Shown in pieces: positions 1 through 8,507 of a stretch of DNA of 64,000 nt (position 1 is its first letter; the number at the start of each line of letters is the position of its first letter). Source of the stretch: Niabella agricola (lineage in GTDB: Bacteria > Bacteroidota > Bacteroidia > Chitinophagales > Chitinophagaceae); NCBI RefSeq assembly GCF_021538615.1, contig NZ_JAJHIZ010000003.1:3162001-3226000 (forward strand). Direction: 5' to 3'. The position numbers were made by a program, and so were the translations under genes. The notes beneath the pieces are model-generated. The model worked only from the letters and a program-made list of their open reading frames with translations. It did no database searches and was not told the DNA's origin.

Positions 1-1050
1 ACAGACCTCTTGTCCTGTCTTGTTCCCATTGGCTGGGCTTATTATAACGATTATCAAACACCACCGTCCGGAGGTGGGCAGGTGGTTCCGGATTGGCTGG
101 CATACGTGGTAAAACAATATGAGAATAAATTGTTTCTAAATACCACTGTAGGAAAAATAGTTATTGAAAAGGGAGCCGTCAAAGGAGTGGAAGCCCTTTA
201 TAAAGGGAAAGAACATGTATTCCATGCAGATTATGTAATTGCAGCCTGTGATCTTGAAACCGTTTATTGCAAATTGCTACCGGATGGAGTGATTAGTAAA
301 AAAGTAATCGACCGGTTGAATGCGGCGGAAATTTACGCATCATCGTTTACACTCAGCATCGCATTAAATTGCAGCGCTGCTTCGCTGGGTTTTGGGGAGG
401 AGATGATCCATTTGTTTAAAGATGGCCTTCATAAAGACCTGCACAATAGCGGAGACCCCGATTGCTCGGCGCTTAGCATCCTGGCGCCATCACACAAAGA
501 TGGTTTATTAGCTCCCGAAGGAAAAGGTACGCTGGTGGTATTTATGCCCGCCTATATGCATCAGTATAATCAATGGAATACAGGTCAGGGCCTGGAACGT
601 GGAGAAGCTTATACAGCGCTGAAAAATCAGATAGCTGAAAAACTGATCAGGCGGCTGGCACTGGTCTACCCGGGCATAGAAGCCCATATTCTTTTTTACG
701 AGGCAGCAACGCCCGTTACGCATTGGCGCTATACCGGCAATAAAAACGGTACGATGATGGGTACCCGTCCCAATAAAAAGAACATGCAATCAAAAGTAGC
801 CCGTTATAAAACACCGGTAAAAAATTTGCTGATTGGTGGGCATTGGGCTGAGCTGGGCGGAGGGGTTCCCATTGCGGTAAAAGCGGGAACCAATGCTGCG
901 CTGATTCTTCTTAAGGAGCGTATGCCCATAACCTGCCGGAAACTGATGGCCTATCTCAATGCAAAAATTACTCTTGAAGAAGCGAACCGTTTTCCGGAAT
1001 TCAAACCCTATGCGGAAAACTGGAGCCTGCGGTTAAAGCGGACGTCGTAA
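1..1050 (+). CDS. Phytoene desaturase-like FAD oxidoreductase, 3' part
   Basis: This frame is open from the left edge, so only the C-terminal 349 residues are present. The sequence resembles the CrtI / all-trans-retinol 13,14-reductase type of NAD(P)/FAD-dependent oxidoreductase. Visible traits are the PSGGGQ segment followed by a substrate-domain helix, a beta-rich block ending in ADYVIAACD, and the C-terminal FAD-binding block (NLLIGGHWAELGGGVPIAV) that closes such enzymes. The N-terminal dinucleotide-binding motif would lie outside the window. The substrate cannot be told from this part; carotenoid-type or other polyene/lipid desaturation or saturation is possible. The next gene starts 291 bases downstream, so it is probably not in the same operon. 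Confidence 0.75.
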   Translation, partial: TDLLSCLVPIGWAYYNDYQTPPSGGGQVVPDWLAYVVKQYENKLFLNTTVGKIVIEKGAVKGVEALYKGKEHVFHADYVIAACDLETVYCKLLPDGVISKKVIDRLNAAEIYASSFTLSIALNCSAASLGFGEEMIHLFKDGLHKDLHNSGDPDCSALSILAPSHKDGLLAPEGKGTLVVFMPAYMHQYNQWNTGQGLERGEAYTALKNQIAEKLIRRLALVYPGIEAHILFYEAATPVTHWRYTGNKNGTMMGTRPNKKNMQSKVARYKTPVKNLLIGGHWAELGGGVPIAVKAGTNAALILLKERMPITCRKLMAYLNAKITLEEANRFPEFKPYAENWSLRLKRTS

Positions 1051-1341
1051 GGTTAAACGCTCATGCCAGGCGCATGTTTAAAGCTTGAGGTTCAAAGTTT
1101 CAAGCCAGATCCGTTTTGATACTCCGATGATCTGTTGACTATTCACGATTGCCTATACCGCATCATCAAATTTTCAATTTCAATATTGAGTTTGGCGCCA
1201 TTCTTGCGCGCAAAGAGGGGTGGTGCTGACCTGCGTGAATGATTGCATTGTCCTCTATGCCCTGGTGTTTATTTACAGTTCCTTAATATTAAGGAGAACT
1301 GCCGGTAATACAGGAGCGCTTCTTTTGCAAAAACTTTCAGT
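1051..1341. other. Intergenic region, no feature recognised
   Basis: This 291-base gap separates the desaturase fragment from the TonB receptor. I see no convincing hairpin terminator and no TAnnTTTG box in it. It must hold the promoter of the receptor gene, but I cannot place it. Confidence 0.4.
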
Positions 1342-4300
1342 ATGTATAAACCAATCCGGGCAGTTGTACTGCTACTAACCATTTTGTGGCTCCATACCAC
1401 AGTACTTAAGGCGCAAACCACCCAGGCCTCCATTTCTGGCCTGGTAACCGATTCGGAGAACAAACCGGTAGCAGGTGCAACGGTGCTGGTTTATAATCAA
1501 TCGACCGGGTTTAAGCAAACCACGCTGACCAATGGTAAGGGTATCTATATTTTTAATGAAATGCCACTGGGTGGTCCCTATTACGTGCAAATCACATCAA
1601 CCGGGTTTACCGATCAGAAAAAAGAAAACCTGTTTCTGAACCAGGGTGATGCGCTCCGGGTAAACATGCAAATGGAAACCAACGTACAAAACCTGGAAAA
1701 TGTTACGGTATCCTCCGGCCTCAAGGCAAAGGTCGAAAATATCGGGGCAGCCACCGCAATTGGCTCAAGGCTGATGACACAGCTGCCGGTGAATGGAAGA
1801 AATTTTGCAAATCTTACCGAGCTTTCTCCCCTTGCAGGTCGCAATGGAAGTATCTCCGGGCAGCTGAATACTTCCACCAATTATACCATTGACGGTATGA
1901 ATGCAAAAAACCCCACCTCGGCCGGACCTACCACCAGCCGCAGCGGAGCGCCCTATTCCATCTCCATTGAAGCCGTAAGGGAATTTAAAGTGGTAACGAA
2001 CCAGTATGACGTTACTTATGGGCGAAGTGGCGGCGGAACGGTAAGTGCCGTAACCAAATCCGGAACCAATGATTTCCACGGATCGGTTTTCGGATTCGGC
2101 CGGGCCAATGAACTTTCATCGCGCTATGATATAGTAGGCAACAAGCGTAATAACAACTACTCTACCTACCAGTATGGTTTTTCACTGGGCGGTCCGATTA
2201 TTAAAAATAAGCTGCATTTTTTTGTAGCCTGGGACCATCAGCTGGATCAGCGCTCGCTGGTCATTGCCGATATCCAAACGCCGCAGGACGAACTGCGGTT
2301 GAAAATAAGAAAAGATACGCTGGACAAGCTCATCGATTTTGCCCGGAAAAACTTTGGCTTGTCGAACCATGCACAGTATGGGTCTTTTCCAAAAACACGT
2401 AATTCGGATGCCGCATTTGCACGGATCGACTGGCAGATCAATGATAAAAACCTGCTGACTGTTCGCAACAATTTTACCAGCGACCGCAATAAACTTGGGT
2501 TGATCGATAATACATCTATTAACCTGTATGAGTCGGCCGGAAATGATTACAACCGCGACAACAGCCTGCTGGCCACGTTAAGAACTTCGATAAATTCCCG
2601 CATGACCAACGAGCTTAAGTTACAGCACCTGTATACGTACCAGAGCAGTGAACCAGGAGATGAACTGCCCCGCGCCAATATCCCCCGCGTTATTGTGCGC
2701 AACATTCCCTCCGTTATTGAAGGAAAGGAATATAAGACCAACGTGCAGTTTGGCGGGCATCGTTTTGCGCAGGAAGGATTTAAAAACAACGTGATCCAGC
2801 TGGTGGACAATTTTTACTGGAATACGGAGCGGATCAAATACGTATTTGGTGTTGACCTGATGGGTACATTTGCGCGATCCATATACGGCAGTGAGGTAAA
2901 CGGAAGGTTTGAGTATAACAGTCTGACCGACTTTTTCAACGGCAAACCCAGCCTCTTCTATCGTGAAACGCCTATTAACCCGAACCAGGAAGTGCAATCT
3001 TCCATCTGGAATATTGGGGCCTATGGGCAGCTGCAAACAAGGCTTGCAAAAGGGCTTGATTTTACGGGCGGGCTCCGGATTGACTATGCCAAATATCCTT
3101 CTGCTCCATTCAACCAGCTCGTATTTGATGAGCTGCAATTACGTACCGATAGTAAAGTAAACTCGCTGATTGTGCAACCCCGTTTACAGTTCAGCTGGGA
3201 TATCAATGAAGCGCATACCGACTATATCCGGCTTGGCGCAGGCATTTTTGCATCGGATATCAACAATTATATGGTGATCAATAACCTCGTTTTTGACGGA
3301 ACCCACCTCGCTACGGTAGATGTAAGAGGAGCAGATATACCCGTTCCGGATTTTAACGGCTATCGCAGCAACCCGTCTACGGCTCCTACATTACCGCAGT
3401 TCCAGGTGCCTACCATTAACATGAACGGGAAGGATGTAAAAGTGCCCACTGTTTATAAGGCCAATCTTTCGTATTCGCGGTATATTACCAATCGCCTGAG
3501 AGCCGGTATTACCGGGTTTATGACATTGGGCCGGCATAACTATTTCTACCTGGACCGGAATATGGTAACAACGCCTTATTTTACGATTTCCAACGAGGAC
3601 AACAGGGGCGTATTTGTACCGCTGGAAACGATGCCCGCCAGCGGCAATGCCGACTGGAAAAAAGGCCGTATCAGTAATAAGCTGGGCCGGGTACTGGAGC
3701 TGAACAGTATTGGAAAAGTAAACCAGTTTGCAGTGGTGGTGGATGCGACCTGGCAATACTTCCGCGATGGAGAGATCTCCGCCAGTTATACCTGGAATGA
3801 TAATAAAGACAATGCCACCTATAACGGGAATGTGGCCAATACGGCAACGCTGGTATTGCCGGTGAAAGATGATCCCCGTGACCTGAGTCATATGTCATAT
3901 TCCGATAACCAGTTCCGGCATAAGGTGGTGGTTTACGGCACTTCTCCAACGCTTGCGGGCTTTACCATTGGTGTACGGTATACCGGTATGGGCGGTACCC
4001 GGTATACACTGCGTTCCGGTGTAAACAGCAATGGCGATTTTGTAACCAGCGACAACGATCTGGCCTATATCTTTGATATCAATGATCCGGCCGTTGCCGA
4101 AAACGTTCGTAAAGGGCTCCAGGCTGTGCTGGACAATCCCAAAGCCAGCCAGAGCATTAAAGATTATATCCGGAAATATAATGGAAAGATGGTGGCTCGC
4201 AACGGAGGGATCAACGGGTTCTTTGGTGTCCTGGATCTTCACGTAGGAAAAAAATTCAAAATCGCAGGCACGCATACGCTGGAGCTCTCGGGTGATCTGT

Positions 4301-4497
4301 TCAACGTGGTAAACTTCTTCGACCGATACAAGGGGTCCAGCAAAACCCTGGGCAACCAGGCCATTTATTCAACCCAGTCGGGAACGGCATTTGATGCAGC
4401 AACGCGACAGTTTTTGTATAACGTCAATACTGCCGGTATCGTTACTCCTTCGGGTGATCCGTACCAGTTCCAGATCGGACTGCGGTATAGCTTCTAA
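1342..4497 (+). CDS. TonB-dependent receptor, Oar-like, no SusD partner
   Basis: A 1051-residue outer-membrane receptor that would take up a ligand using TonB energy. Residues 1-24 form a signal peptide ending in LKAQ. Residues 27-115 are a carboxypeptidase-regulatory-like beta domain (ISGLVTDSENKPVAGATV...). A plug domain follows (QLPVNGRNFANL, NYTIDGMNAKNP, VTKSGTNDFHGSVFGF), and the rest is a long beta-barrel ending in the outer-membrane signature GLRYSF. The TKSGTNxFHGS motif is typical of Oar/OmpA-related receptors rather than SusC. No SusD gene follows, and a strong hairpin closes the gene, so it is monocistronic. The substrate is unknown. ATG at 1342 is chosen because it gives an intact signal peptide. 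Confidence 0.88.
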   Translation: MYKPIRAVVLLLTILWLHTTVLKAQTTQASISGLVTDSENKPVAGATVLVYNQSTGFKQTTLTNGKGIYIFNEMPLGGPYYVQITSTGFTDQKKENLFLNQGDALRVNMQMETNVQNLENVTVSSGLKAKVENIGAATAIGSRLMTQLPVNGRNFANLTELSPLAGRNGSISGQLNTSTNYTIDGMNAKNPTSAGPTTSRSGAPYSISIEAVREFKVVTNQYDVTYGRSGGGTVSAVTKSGTNDFHGSVFGFGRANELSSRYDIVGNKRNNNYSTYQYGFSLGGPIIKNKLHFFVAWDHQLDQRSLVIADIQTPQDELRLKIRKDTLDKLIDFARKNFGLSNHAQYGSFPKTRNSDAAFARIDWQINDKNLLTVRNNFTSDRNKLGLIDNTSINLYESAGNDYNRDNSLLATLRTSINSRMTNELKLQHLYTYQSSEPGDELPRANIPRVIVRNIPSVIEGKEYKTNVQFGGHRFAQEGFKNNVIQLVDNFYWNTERIKYVFGVDLMGTFARSIYGSEVNGRFEYNSLTDFFNGKPSLFYRETPINPNQEVQSSIWNIGAYGQLQTRLAKGLDFTGGLRIDYAKYPSAPFNQLVFDELQLRTDSKVNSLIVQPRLQFSWDINEAHTDYIRLGAGIFASDINNYMVINNLVFDGTHLATVDVRGADIPVPDFNGYRSNPSTAPTLPQFQVPTINMNGKDVKVPTVYKANLSYSRYITNRLRAGITGFMTLGRHNYFYLDRNMVTTPYFTISNEDNRGVFVPLETMPASGNADWKKGRISNKLGRVLELNSIGKVNQFAVVVDATWQYFRDGEISASYTWNDNKDNATYNGNVANTATLVLPVKDDPRDLSHMSYSDNQFRHKVVVYGTSPTLAGFTIGVRYTGMGGTRYTLRSGVNSNGDFVTSDNDLAYIFDINDPAVAENVRKGLQAVLDNPKASQSIKDYIRKYNGKMVARNGGINGFFGVLDLHVGKKFKIAGTHTLELSGDLFNVVNFFDRYKGSSKTLGNQAIYSTQSGTAFDAATRQFLYNVNTAGIVTPSGDPYQFQIGLRYSF

Positions 4498-4525
4498 ACG
4501 GTTCAAAATAAGCCTGGAAAAACGG

Positions 4526-4577
4526 CAGATCCGACTGCTGGGGAAGGTAAGTTTCCCCAGCAGTCGGATCTGTTTTA
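4526..4577 (+). terminator. Strong hairpin terminator after the TonB receptor
   Basis: A perfect 20-bp inverted repeat, arms 4526-4545 and 4553-4572, with a 7-base loop is followed directly by TTTT. It starts 29 bases after the receptor stop codon. Its position between convergent genes means it could also stop read-through from rpoN on the other strand, although the minus-strand T-run is poor. Confidence 0.9.
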
Positions 4578-4649
4578 TAAGGTGCCGATTAGTTTATGCC
4601 TTTAAGGAGAAGGAGTTCGGTATGTCTGTATGCAGTTTCCAGATAGTGT

Positions 4650-4686
4650 GATTTCTTCGTTCCGCTTCGCTTCAGCCGAAATGACG
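4650..4686. repeat. Possible REP-like intergenic element
   Basis: The stretch carries a short imperfect palindrome around TTCCGCTTCGCTTCAGC ending in CGAAATGACG. It resembles the short intergenic repeat type seen in many Bacteroidota genomes (GTCATTTCG...GAAATC). Only one copy is in this window, so its repeat nature is inferred from that resemblance. Confidence 0.35.
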
Positions 4687-4838
4687 ATCATCGACTTTTA
4701 AGACGCACCTTTACAAAACGAACCGATATCTCTTTACATACGTTTGCGCTATTACTTTACAAAGGTATAACTGCCTTACACGGCAGCTGATCAATGTTGT
4801 TTTGACAAAGCCATATGACATTCTGAAATAGGAAATGA

Positions 4839-6323
4839 TTACACCAGTTCCTTCCGCAATCTTGCAACAGGGATGTTTAACTGTTCCCGGTACTTGGCCA
4901 CGGTGCGGCGCGCAATATTATACCCTTTTTCCTGCAGCAATTCAGTAAGTTTTTCATCGCTGTAAGGATGTTTTTTGCTTTCGTTCTCGATAAGGTCTGT
5001 GAGAATCTTCTTAACCTCCCGCGTGGACACTTCTTCTCCGCTATCGGTACTCAGCGATTCACTGAAGAAGAATTTCAAGCGGTATGTACCAAATTCCGTT
5101 TGTACAAATTTGCTGTTGGCTACCCGGCTAACGGTAGAAATATCCAGGTTGGTCTTTTCTGCAATATCCTTCAGAATCATCGGGCGTAAAGTGGTTTCAT
5201 CGCCGGTAAGAAAAAACTCTTCCTGGTGTTCCATAATGGCCGACATGGTATCCAGCAAAGTGTGCTGGCGCTGGCGGATGGCATCAATGAACCATTTGGC
5301 CGCATCGATCTTTTGTTTGATGAACAGGACTGCTTCTTTCTGCTGTTTATCTTTTTTAGAACCGCGGTCGTATTCTTTCATCATATCCCGGTATCCTTCG
5401 CTGATGCGCAGTTCCGGCGCATTGCGGCTGTTGAGGGTTAGCTCCAGCTTCCCGTTATTATTCATAATGAAGAAATCAGGAACCACATAGCTTTCGGCCT
5501 TATTCACCGCGCCGATATTGCCACCGGGTTTGGGATTCAGCTTAACGATCTGCTGCATCACTTCTTTTAGTTCTTCCTCGGTTAAGCCCAGTCCGCGCTG
5601 TATTTTTTCGTAATGCTTCTTGGTAAATTCGTCAAAGTATTTTTCAATGGCCAGTATGGCTTTGTCTACATCTTTTCCTTCCTGTTTCTGACGCCGCAGC
5701 TGTAACAGCAGGCATTCTGTAAGATCCCGGGCCGCTACACCGGGCGGATCAAACTGCTGTATTTTTTGAATAATGCTTTCTACCTCCGCAGCGGTGGTTT
5801 CAATATTCTGGCGAAAGGCCAGGTCATCTACCAGGGCCGGGGTATCGCGGCGCAGGTAGCCGTCTTCATCAATGCTGCCGATAATATGCTGTGCGATCTG
5901 GTGCTCCTTGTCGGAAAGCGAAAGCAAGCCTAACTGGTTTTCCAGGGTATCATAAAAGCTGGTCTCCGTTTTTATGGGCAGCTGCCGGTTTTCATCATCC
6001 CCGTAATGATCTTCGCGGGTTTTATAATCAGCAATGTCATCATCGCCCTCATGCACATAATCGCTTACGTCGATGGTATCATACTCATCCTGCGTGTGCT
6101 CTGGTTCTTCCAGCGAGTCCGAACCATCTGTAAATTCATCCTTCAGCTCCCCGTCGTCACTGTGCTTGCCTTCATCCAGCTCCAGTGCCGGGTTTTCTTC
6201 CATTTCCTCCTTGATGCGCTCTTCCAGGTTGGCTGTAGGCACCTGCAGCAACTTCATCAACTGGATCTGCTGGGGGGATAGCTTCTGGAGAAGCTTCTGT
6301 TGTAATGATTGTCCTAAAGCCAT
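4839..6323 (-). CDS. rpoN: RNA polymerase sigma-54 factor RpoN
   Basis: The alternative sigma factor that directs RNA polymerase to -24/-12 promoters and needs an AAA+ activator for open-complex formation. The start is the ATG at 6323 (MALGQSLQQKL...), giving 494 residues; an in-frame TTG at 6350 is rejected because the product from 6323 begins exactly at the conserved Gln/Leu-rich region I. Region I (about residues 1-45) is followed by a very acidic region II (about 50-115, rich in D/E), the core-binding and -12-recognition domains, and the C-terminal RpoN box (ARRTVAKYRE) near residue 475. All hallmark parts are present. A -7 box lies 46 bases upstream. The gene is single and convergent with the TonB receptor. 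Confidence 0.97.
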   Translation of the reverse strand: MALGQSLQQKLLQKLSPQQIQLMKLLQVPTANLEERIKEEMEENPALELDEGKHSDDGELKDEFTDGSDSLEEPEHTQDEYDTIDVSDYVHEGDDDIADYKTREDHYGDDENRQLPIKTETSFYDTLENQLGLLSLSDKEHQIAQHIIGSIDEDGYLRRDTPALVDDLAFRQNIETTAAEVESIIQKIQQFDPPGVAARDLTECLLLQLRRQKQEGKDVDKAILAIEKYFDEFTKKHYEKIQRGLGLTEEELKEVMQQIVKLNPKPGGNIGAVNKAESYVVPDFFIMNNNGKLELTLNSRNAPELRISEGYRDMMKEYDRGSKKDKQQKEAVLFIKQKIDAAKWFIDAIRQRQHTLLDTMSAIMEHQEEFFLTGDETTLRPMILKDIAEKTNLDISTVSRVANSKFVQTEFGTYRLKFFFSESLSTDSGEEVSTREVKKILTDLIENESKKHPYSDEKLTELLQEKGYNIARRTVAKYREQLNIPVARLRKELV

Positions 6324-6368
6324 GATAAAAAAAATGTGGGTGCGTCTCAAAAATCGAGCCGTAAATTA

Positions 6369-6376
6369 CAAATATA
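6369..6376 (-). promoter_or_regulatory. Candidate rpoN promoter (-7 box)
   Basis: On the minus strand this reads TATATTTG, an exact match to the Bacteroidota -7 consensus TAnnTTTG. It lies 46 bases before the rpoN ATG at 6323, giving a leader of roughly 35 bases. A clear -33 TTG at the right spacing is not seen. Confidence 0.5.
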
Positions 6377-6589
6377 TCTATTTGATCGGCAATAAAACGG
6401 CCCGGTTTCGCTATTTCACCCAAAATTAACGAATAAATCCCTGATTTATAAGGATGTGGACTGAATAATCTTCATTTCAGCAGGGAAAAAGGACGCTGAA
6501 CCTAAATGAATCGCACCAGAATCAATACCTATTAGAAATTATTCAAATAGTTCGAAGCGATGTGGTTCTAACGGTTGTTAGGAAAAGGC
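6377..6589. other. Divergent intergenic region between rpoN and ECF sigma gene
   Basis: AT-rich spacer between two divergent transcription units. Apart from the two -7 boxes that flank it I see no repeat, terminator or small gene here. Confidence 0.4.
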
Positions 6590-6597
6590 TACCTTTG
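6590..6597 (+). promoter_or_regulatory. Candidate promoter of the ECF sigma gene (-7 box)
   Basis: TACCTTTG matches the Bacteroidota -7 consensus exactly. Transcription would begin near 6604, just after an in-frame stop codon at 6604-6606 and before the coding frame. This position supports a translation start between 6619 and 6658. Confidence 0.55.
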
Positions 6598-6657
6598 TAG
6601 TTCTAATTTTTTAAAACAATTAACAATCCGGACCATATTGAAAGTGATTGGCCGCTG

Positions 6658-7218
6658 TTGCGAAAGCGGATTGCGGAGGGCGATGAAGCTGCGTTTACCC
6701 GTTTGTACAGCCTGTTTTATAAACGGCTGTATCATTTTTCGCTTTCCCTTGTGCGCATCCCGGATATGGCCAATGAAGTGGTAGAAGATGTTTTTACGCG
6801 AATGTGGGTAAATCGCTCCAGGCTTACAGACATCCATAATCCTGCTGTGTATTTGTATGTGGCCGTAAAAAACCAATCGCTGAACCGGTTATCCGTAAAG
6901 GCACGCGAGTGGATCGTTTCCGGTCTGGATGAAACCACTACATCAGTGGCTGCCATCGGCGACGATCCTTTTACACAGGTAGTAACCGCTGAAATGCTGC
7001 GCAGGGTAAATAGTGCTGTGGAGCAGCTGCCACCCCGCTGCAAAATGATCTTTAAGCTGGTGCGGGAAGACGGGTTGCGTTATAAAGAGGTAGCGGAGAT
7101 CTTAAATATATCCGTAAACACCATCGATGTGCAAATGGCTACTGCTGTCAGGCGCATCAGCGAGTCTCTGGGAATCTCCCAATCCATCCGCCAAAAGCAG
7201 TTCCAGAAAAAAAAATAA
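6658..7218 (+). CDS. ECF sigma factor (FecI/RpoE type)
   Basis: An extracytoplasmic-function sigma factor of about 186 residues, presumably controlled by the FecR protein encoded next. Region 2 (DEAAFTRLYSLFYKRLYHFSLSLV...EDVFTRMWVNR) lies at about residues 9-60. Region 4 (VEQLPPRCKMIFKLVREDGLRYKEVAEILNISVNTI, broken here only for description) lies at about 120-165 and ends in a helix-turn-helix. There is no in-frame ATG or GTG upstream. The TTG at 6658 is the best conventional start, but the frame is open back to 6607 and the reading before the TTG (SDWPLL) looks like normal sigma N-terminus, so a rarer start such as ATT at 6619 or 6637 cannot be excluded. It heads the glucan locus. Confidence 0.9.
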   Translation: MRKRIAEGDEAAFTRLYSLFYKRLYHFSLSLVRIPDMANEVVEDVFTRMWVNRSRLTDIHNPAVYLYVAVKNQSLNRLSVKAREWIVSGLDETTTSVAAIGDDPFTQVVTAEMLRRVNSAVEQLPPRCKMIFKLVREDGLRYKEVAEILNISVNTIDVQMATAVRRISESLGISQSIRQKQFQKKK

Positions 7219-7296
7219 AAATTTTTTCTTTTTGTATAGTAGATCGCTTACAGATTGCTGTCCTTATGGATAAGGGCAATTGTTTGCTTATTATAC

Positions 7297-8391
7297 ATGA
7301 GAGATGATGATTTCATATGGAATCTGATGGCCCGCGCCATCTACGGAGAGGCGACGGCGTCCGAAAAACAGGCCTTGCAGGAATACCTTGCAAAAAATCC
7401 GGAGTTGCAGCAACAATTTGAGTTGTTGCATCAGCTGCTAAGCCGATCGGCAGGCAGTGGTCATGCAACACAGGATGACTACACGGAGCAGGTGCGGGTA
7501 TTGCTGGCAAAGACAGGATCTCCCATTTCACCAATGACTGCTGTTCCAAGAAATGTCCGCAGGAAGTGGTTTTATTACGGCGCTGCTGCAGCGGCCGTTA
7601 TTGCACTGGCATACTGGAGCATGACGCAGATGCATGTTCCCGCCAGCAGGGGAATACAGCGGGACCGTTACCCGCTGGCCCTGGCTGCTCCGAAGGGAGC
7701 ACGCAAGCAACTGCTGTTGCCGGACGGAAGCAAAGTTTGGTTAAATGGGGGATCCCGCCTGTTTTATGTAACGGATTTTAAAAGTCGCACCCGCGAAGTG
7801 AAACTTGAGGGCGAAGCCTTCTTTGATGTTGCGCATGCTTATACAACCGACGGCGTAAAACGCCCGTTTATTGTACATGCAGGAAACATCGACATAAAAG
7901 TGCTCGGAACAGCGTTTAACGTAAAGGCCTATACGAACGAGGCGGTTACCACCGCTGTATTATACCGCGGTTTGATCAGCGTTACCAAACACGACGGAGA
8001 AAGGAATTTTCAGCCGGTATTGCTTTATCCCAATCAGAAATTAATGATTCCCAATGCGCTTGTTGCTGAAAATCCGGCAACGGGAACGCCCCCGGAAGCT
8101 ATAAAAATTGAAGCCATTGATAGTACAAAAGCCGAGGAAGCACGCGTGGAAACCGCGTGGATGTATAACCGGCTGGAGTTCAGGGGCGATGACTTTGTAA
8201 CCCTGGTACACAAAATGGAACAATGGTACAATGTAACGATTCATTTTACAGACGAAGCGGTAAAACGGTTGCGTTTTAACGGGTCGTTTGAGAAAGAAAC
8301 AATGGCCCAGGCACTGGAAGCATTAAGGCTGGCAACTCCCTTTAATTATAAAATCGAAAACAATGAAGTATTTATCAGTTCAGCCCGGTAA
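7297..8391 (+). CDS. FecR-family anti-sigma factor
   Basis: An inner-membrane anti-sigma regulator that would hold or activate the ECF sigma factor in response to the SusC receptor. ATG at 7297 (MRDDDFIWNLM...) is chosen over a further upstream TTG, giving 364 residues. The cytoplasmic N-terminal part (1-88) is followed by one membrane span (about 92-108, rich in Ala), a FecR periplasmic domain (about 125-230, with LPDGSKVWLNGGSRLFY and GEAFFDV) and a C-terminal DUF4974 domain (about 295-364). This is the normal Bacteroidota architecture. The gene begins 78 bases after the sigma gene and stands 116 bases before susC. A near-consensus -7 box (TCTTTTTG, about 7226-7233) may give it its own promoter. 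Confidence 0.94.
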   Translation: MRDDDFIWNLMARAIYGEATASEKQALQEYLAKNPELQQQFELLHQLLSRSAGSGHATQDDYTEQVRVLLAKTGSPISPMTAVPRNVRRKWFYYGAAAAAVIALAYWSMTQMHVPASRGIQRDRYPLALAAPKGARKQLLLPDGSKVWLNGGSRLFYVTDFKSRTREVKLEGEAFFDVAHAYTTDGVKRPFIVHAGNIDIKVLGTAFNVKAYTNEAVTTAVLYRGLISVTKHDGERNFQPVLLYPNQKLMIPNALVAENPATGTPPEAIKIEAIDSTKAEEARVETAWMYNRLEFRGDDFVTLVHKMEQWYNVTIHFTDEAVKRLRFNGSFEKETMAQALEALRLATPFNYKIENNEVFISSAR

Positions 8392-8444
8392 AGCTTCCGT
8401 TCCCGGTGCGGAGAACTGAGCACAACGCACACAACTAACGATGA

Positions 8445-8455
8445 GTTAACTTTAC
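8445..8455 (+). promoter_or_regulatory. Candidate promoter element upstream of SusC gene
   Basis: GTTAACTTTAC contains TAACTTTA, seven of eight matches to the -7 consensus, 53 bases before the SusC ATG. The same 11-mer occurs at 33148-33158 ahead of the sensor kinase gene. It may be the site read by a sigma factor of this organism. Confidence 0.4.
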
Positions 8456-8507
8456 ATGAAGCAAACAGGATAACGAATGCTTTATGTGATATTATTAAAA
8501 CAACAAT

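Noticed and set aside
4391..4651. Open frame of 86 codons over the end of the TonB receptor
   Set aside because: It overlaps the receptor's coding frame and runs through the terminator hairpin; it has no recognisable protein features.
4760..4767. CAAAGGTA, an exact -7 box on the minus strand (TACCTTTG)
   Set aside because: No gene follows on the minus strand; it would point into the terminator and the receptor 3' end.
7121..7133. Possible extra helix-turn-helix gene inside the ECF sigma gene region
   Set aside because: It is only the region 4 helix of the sigma factor itself.
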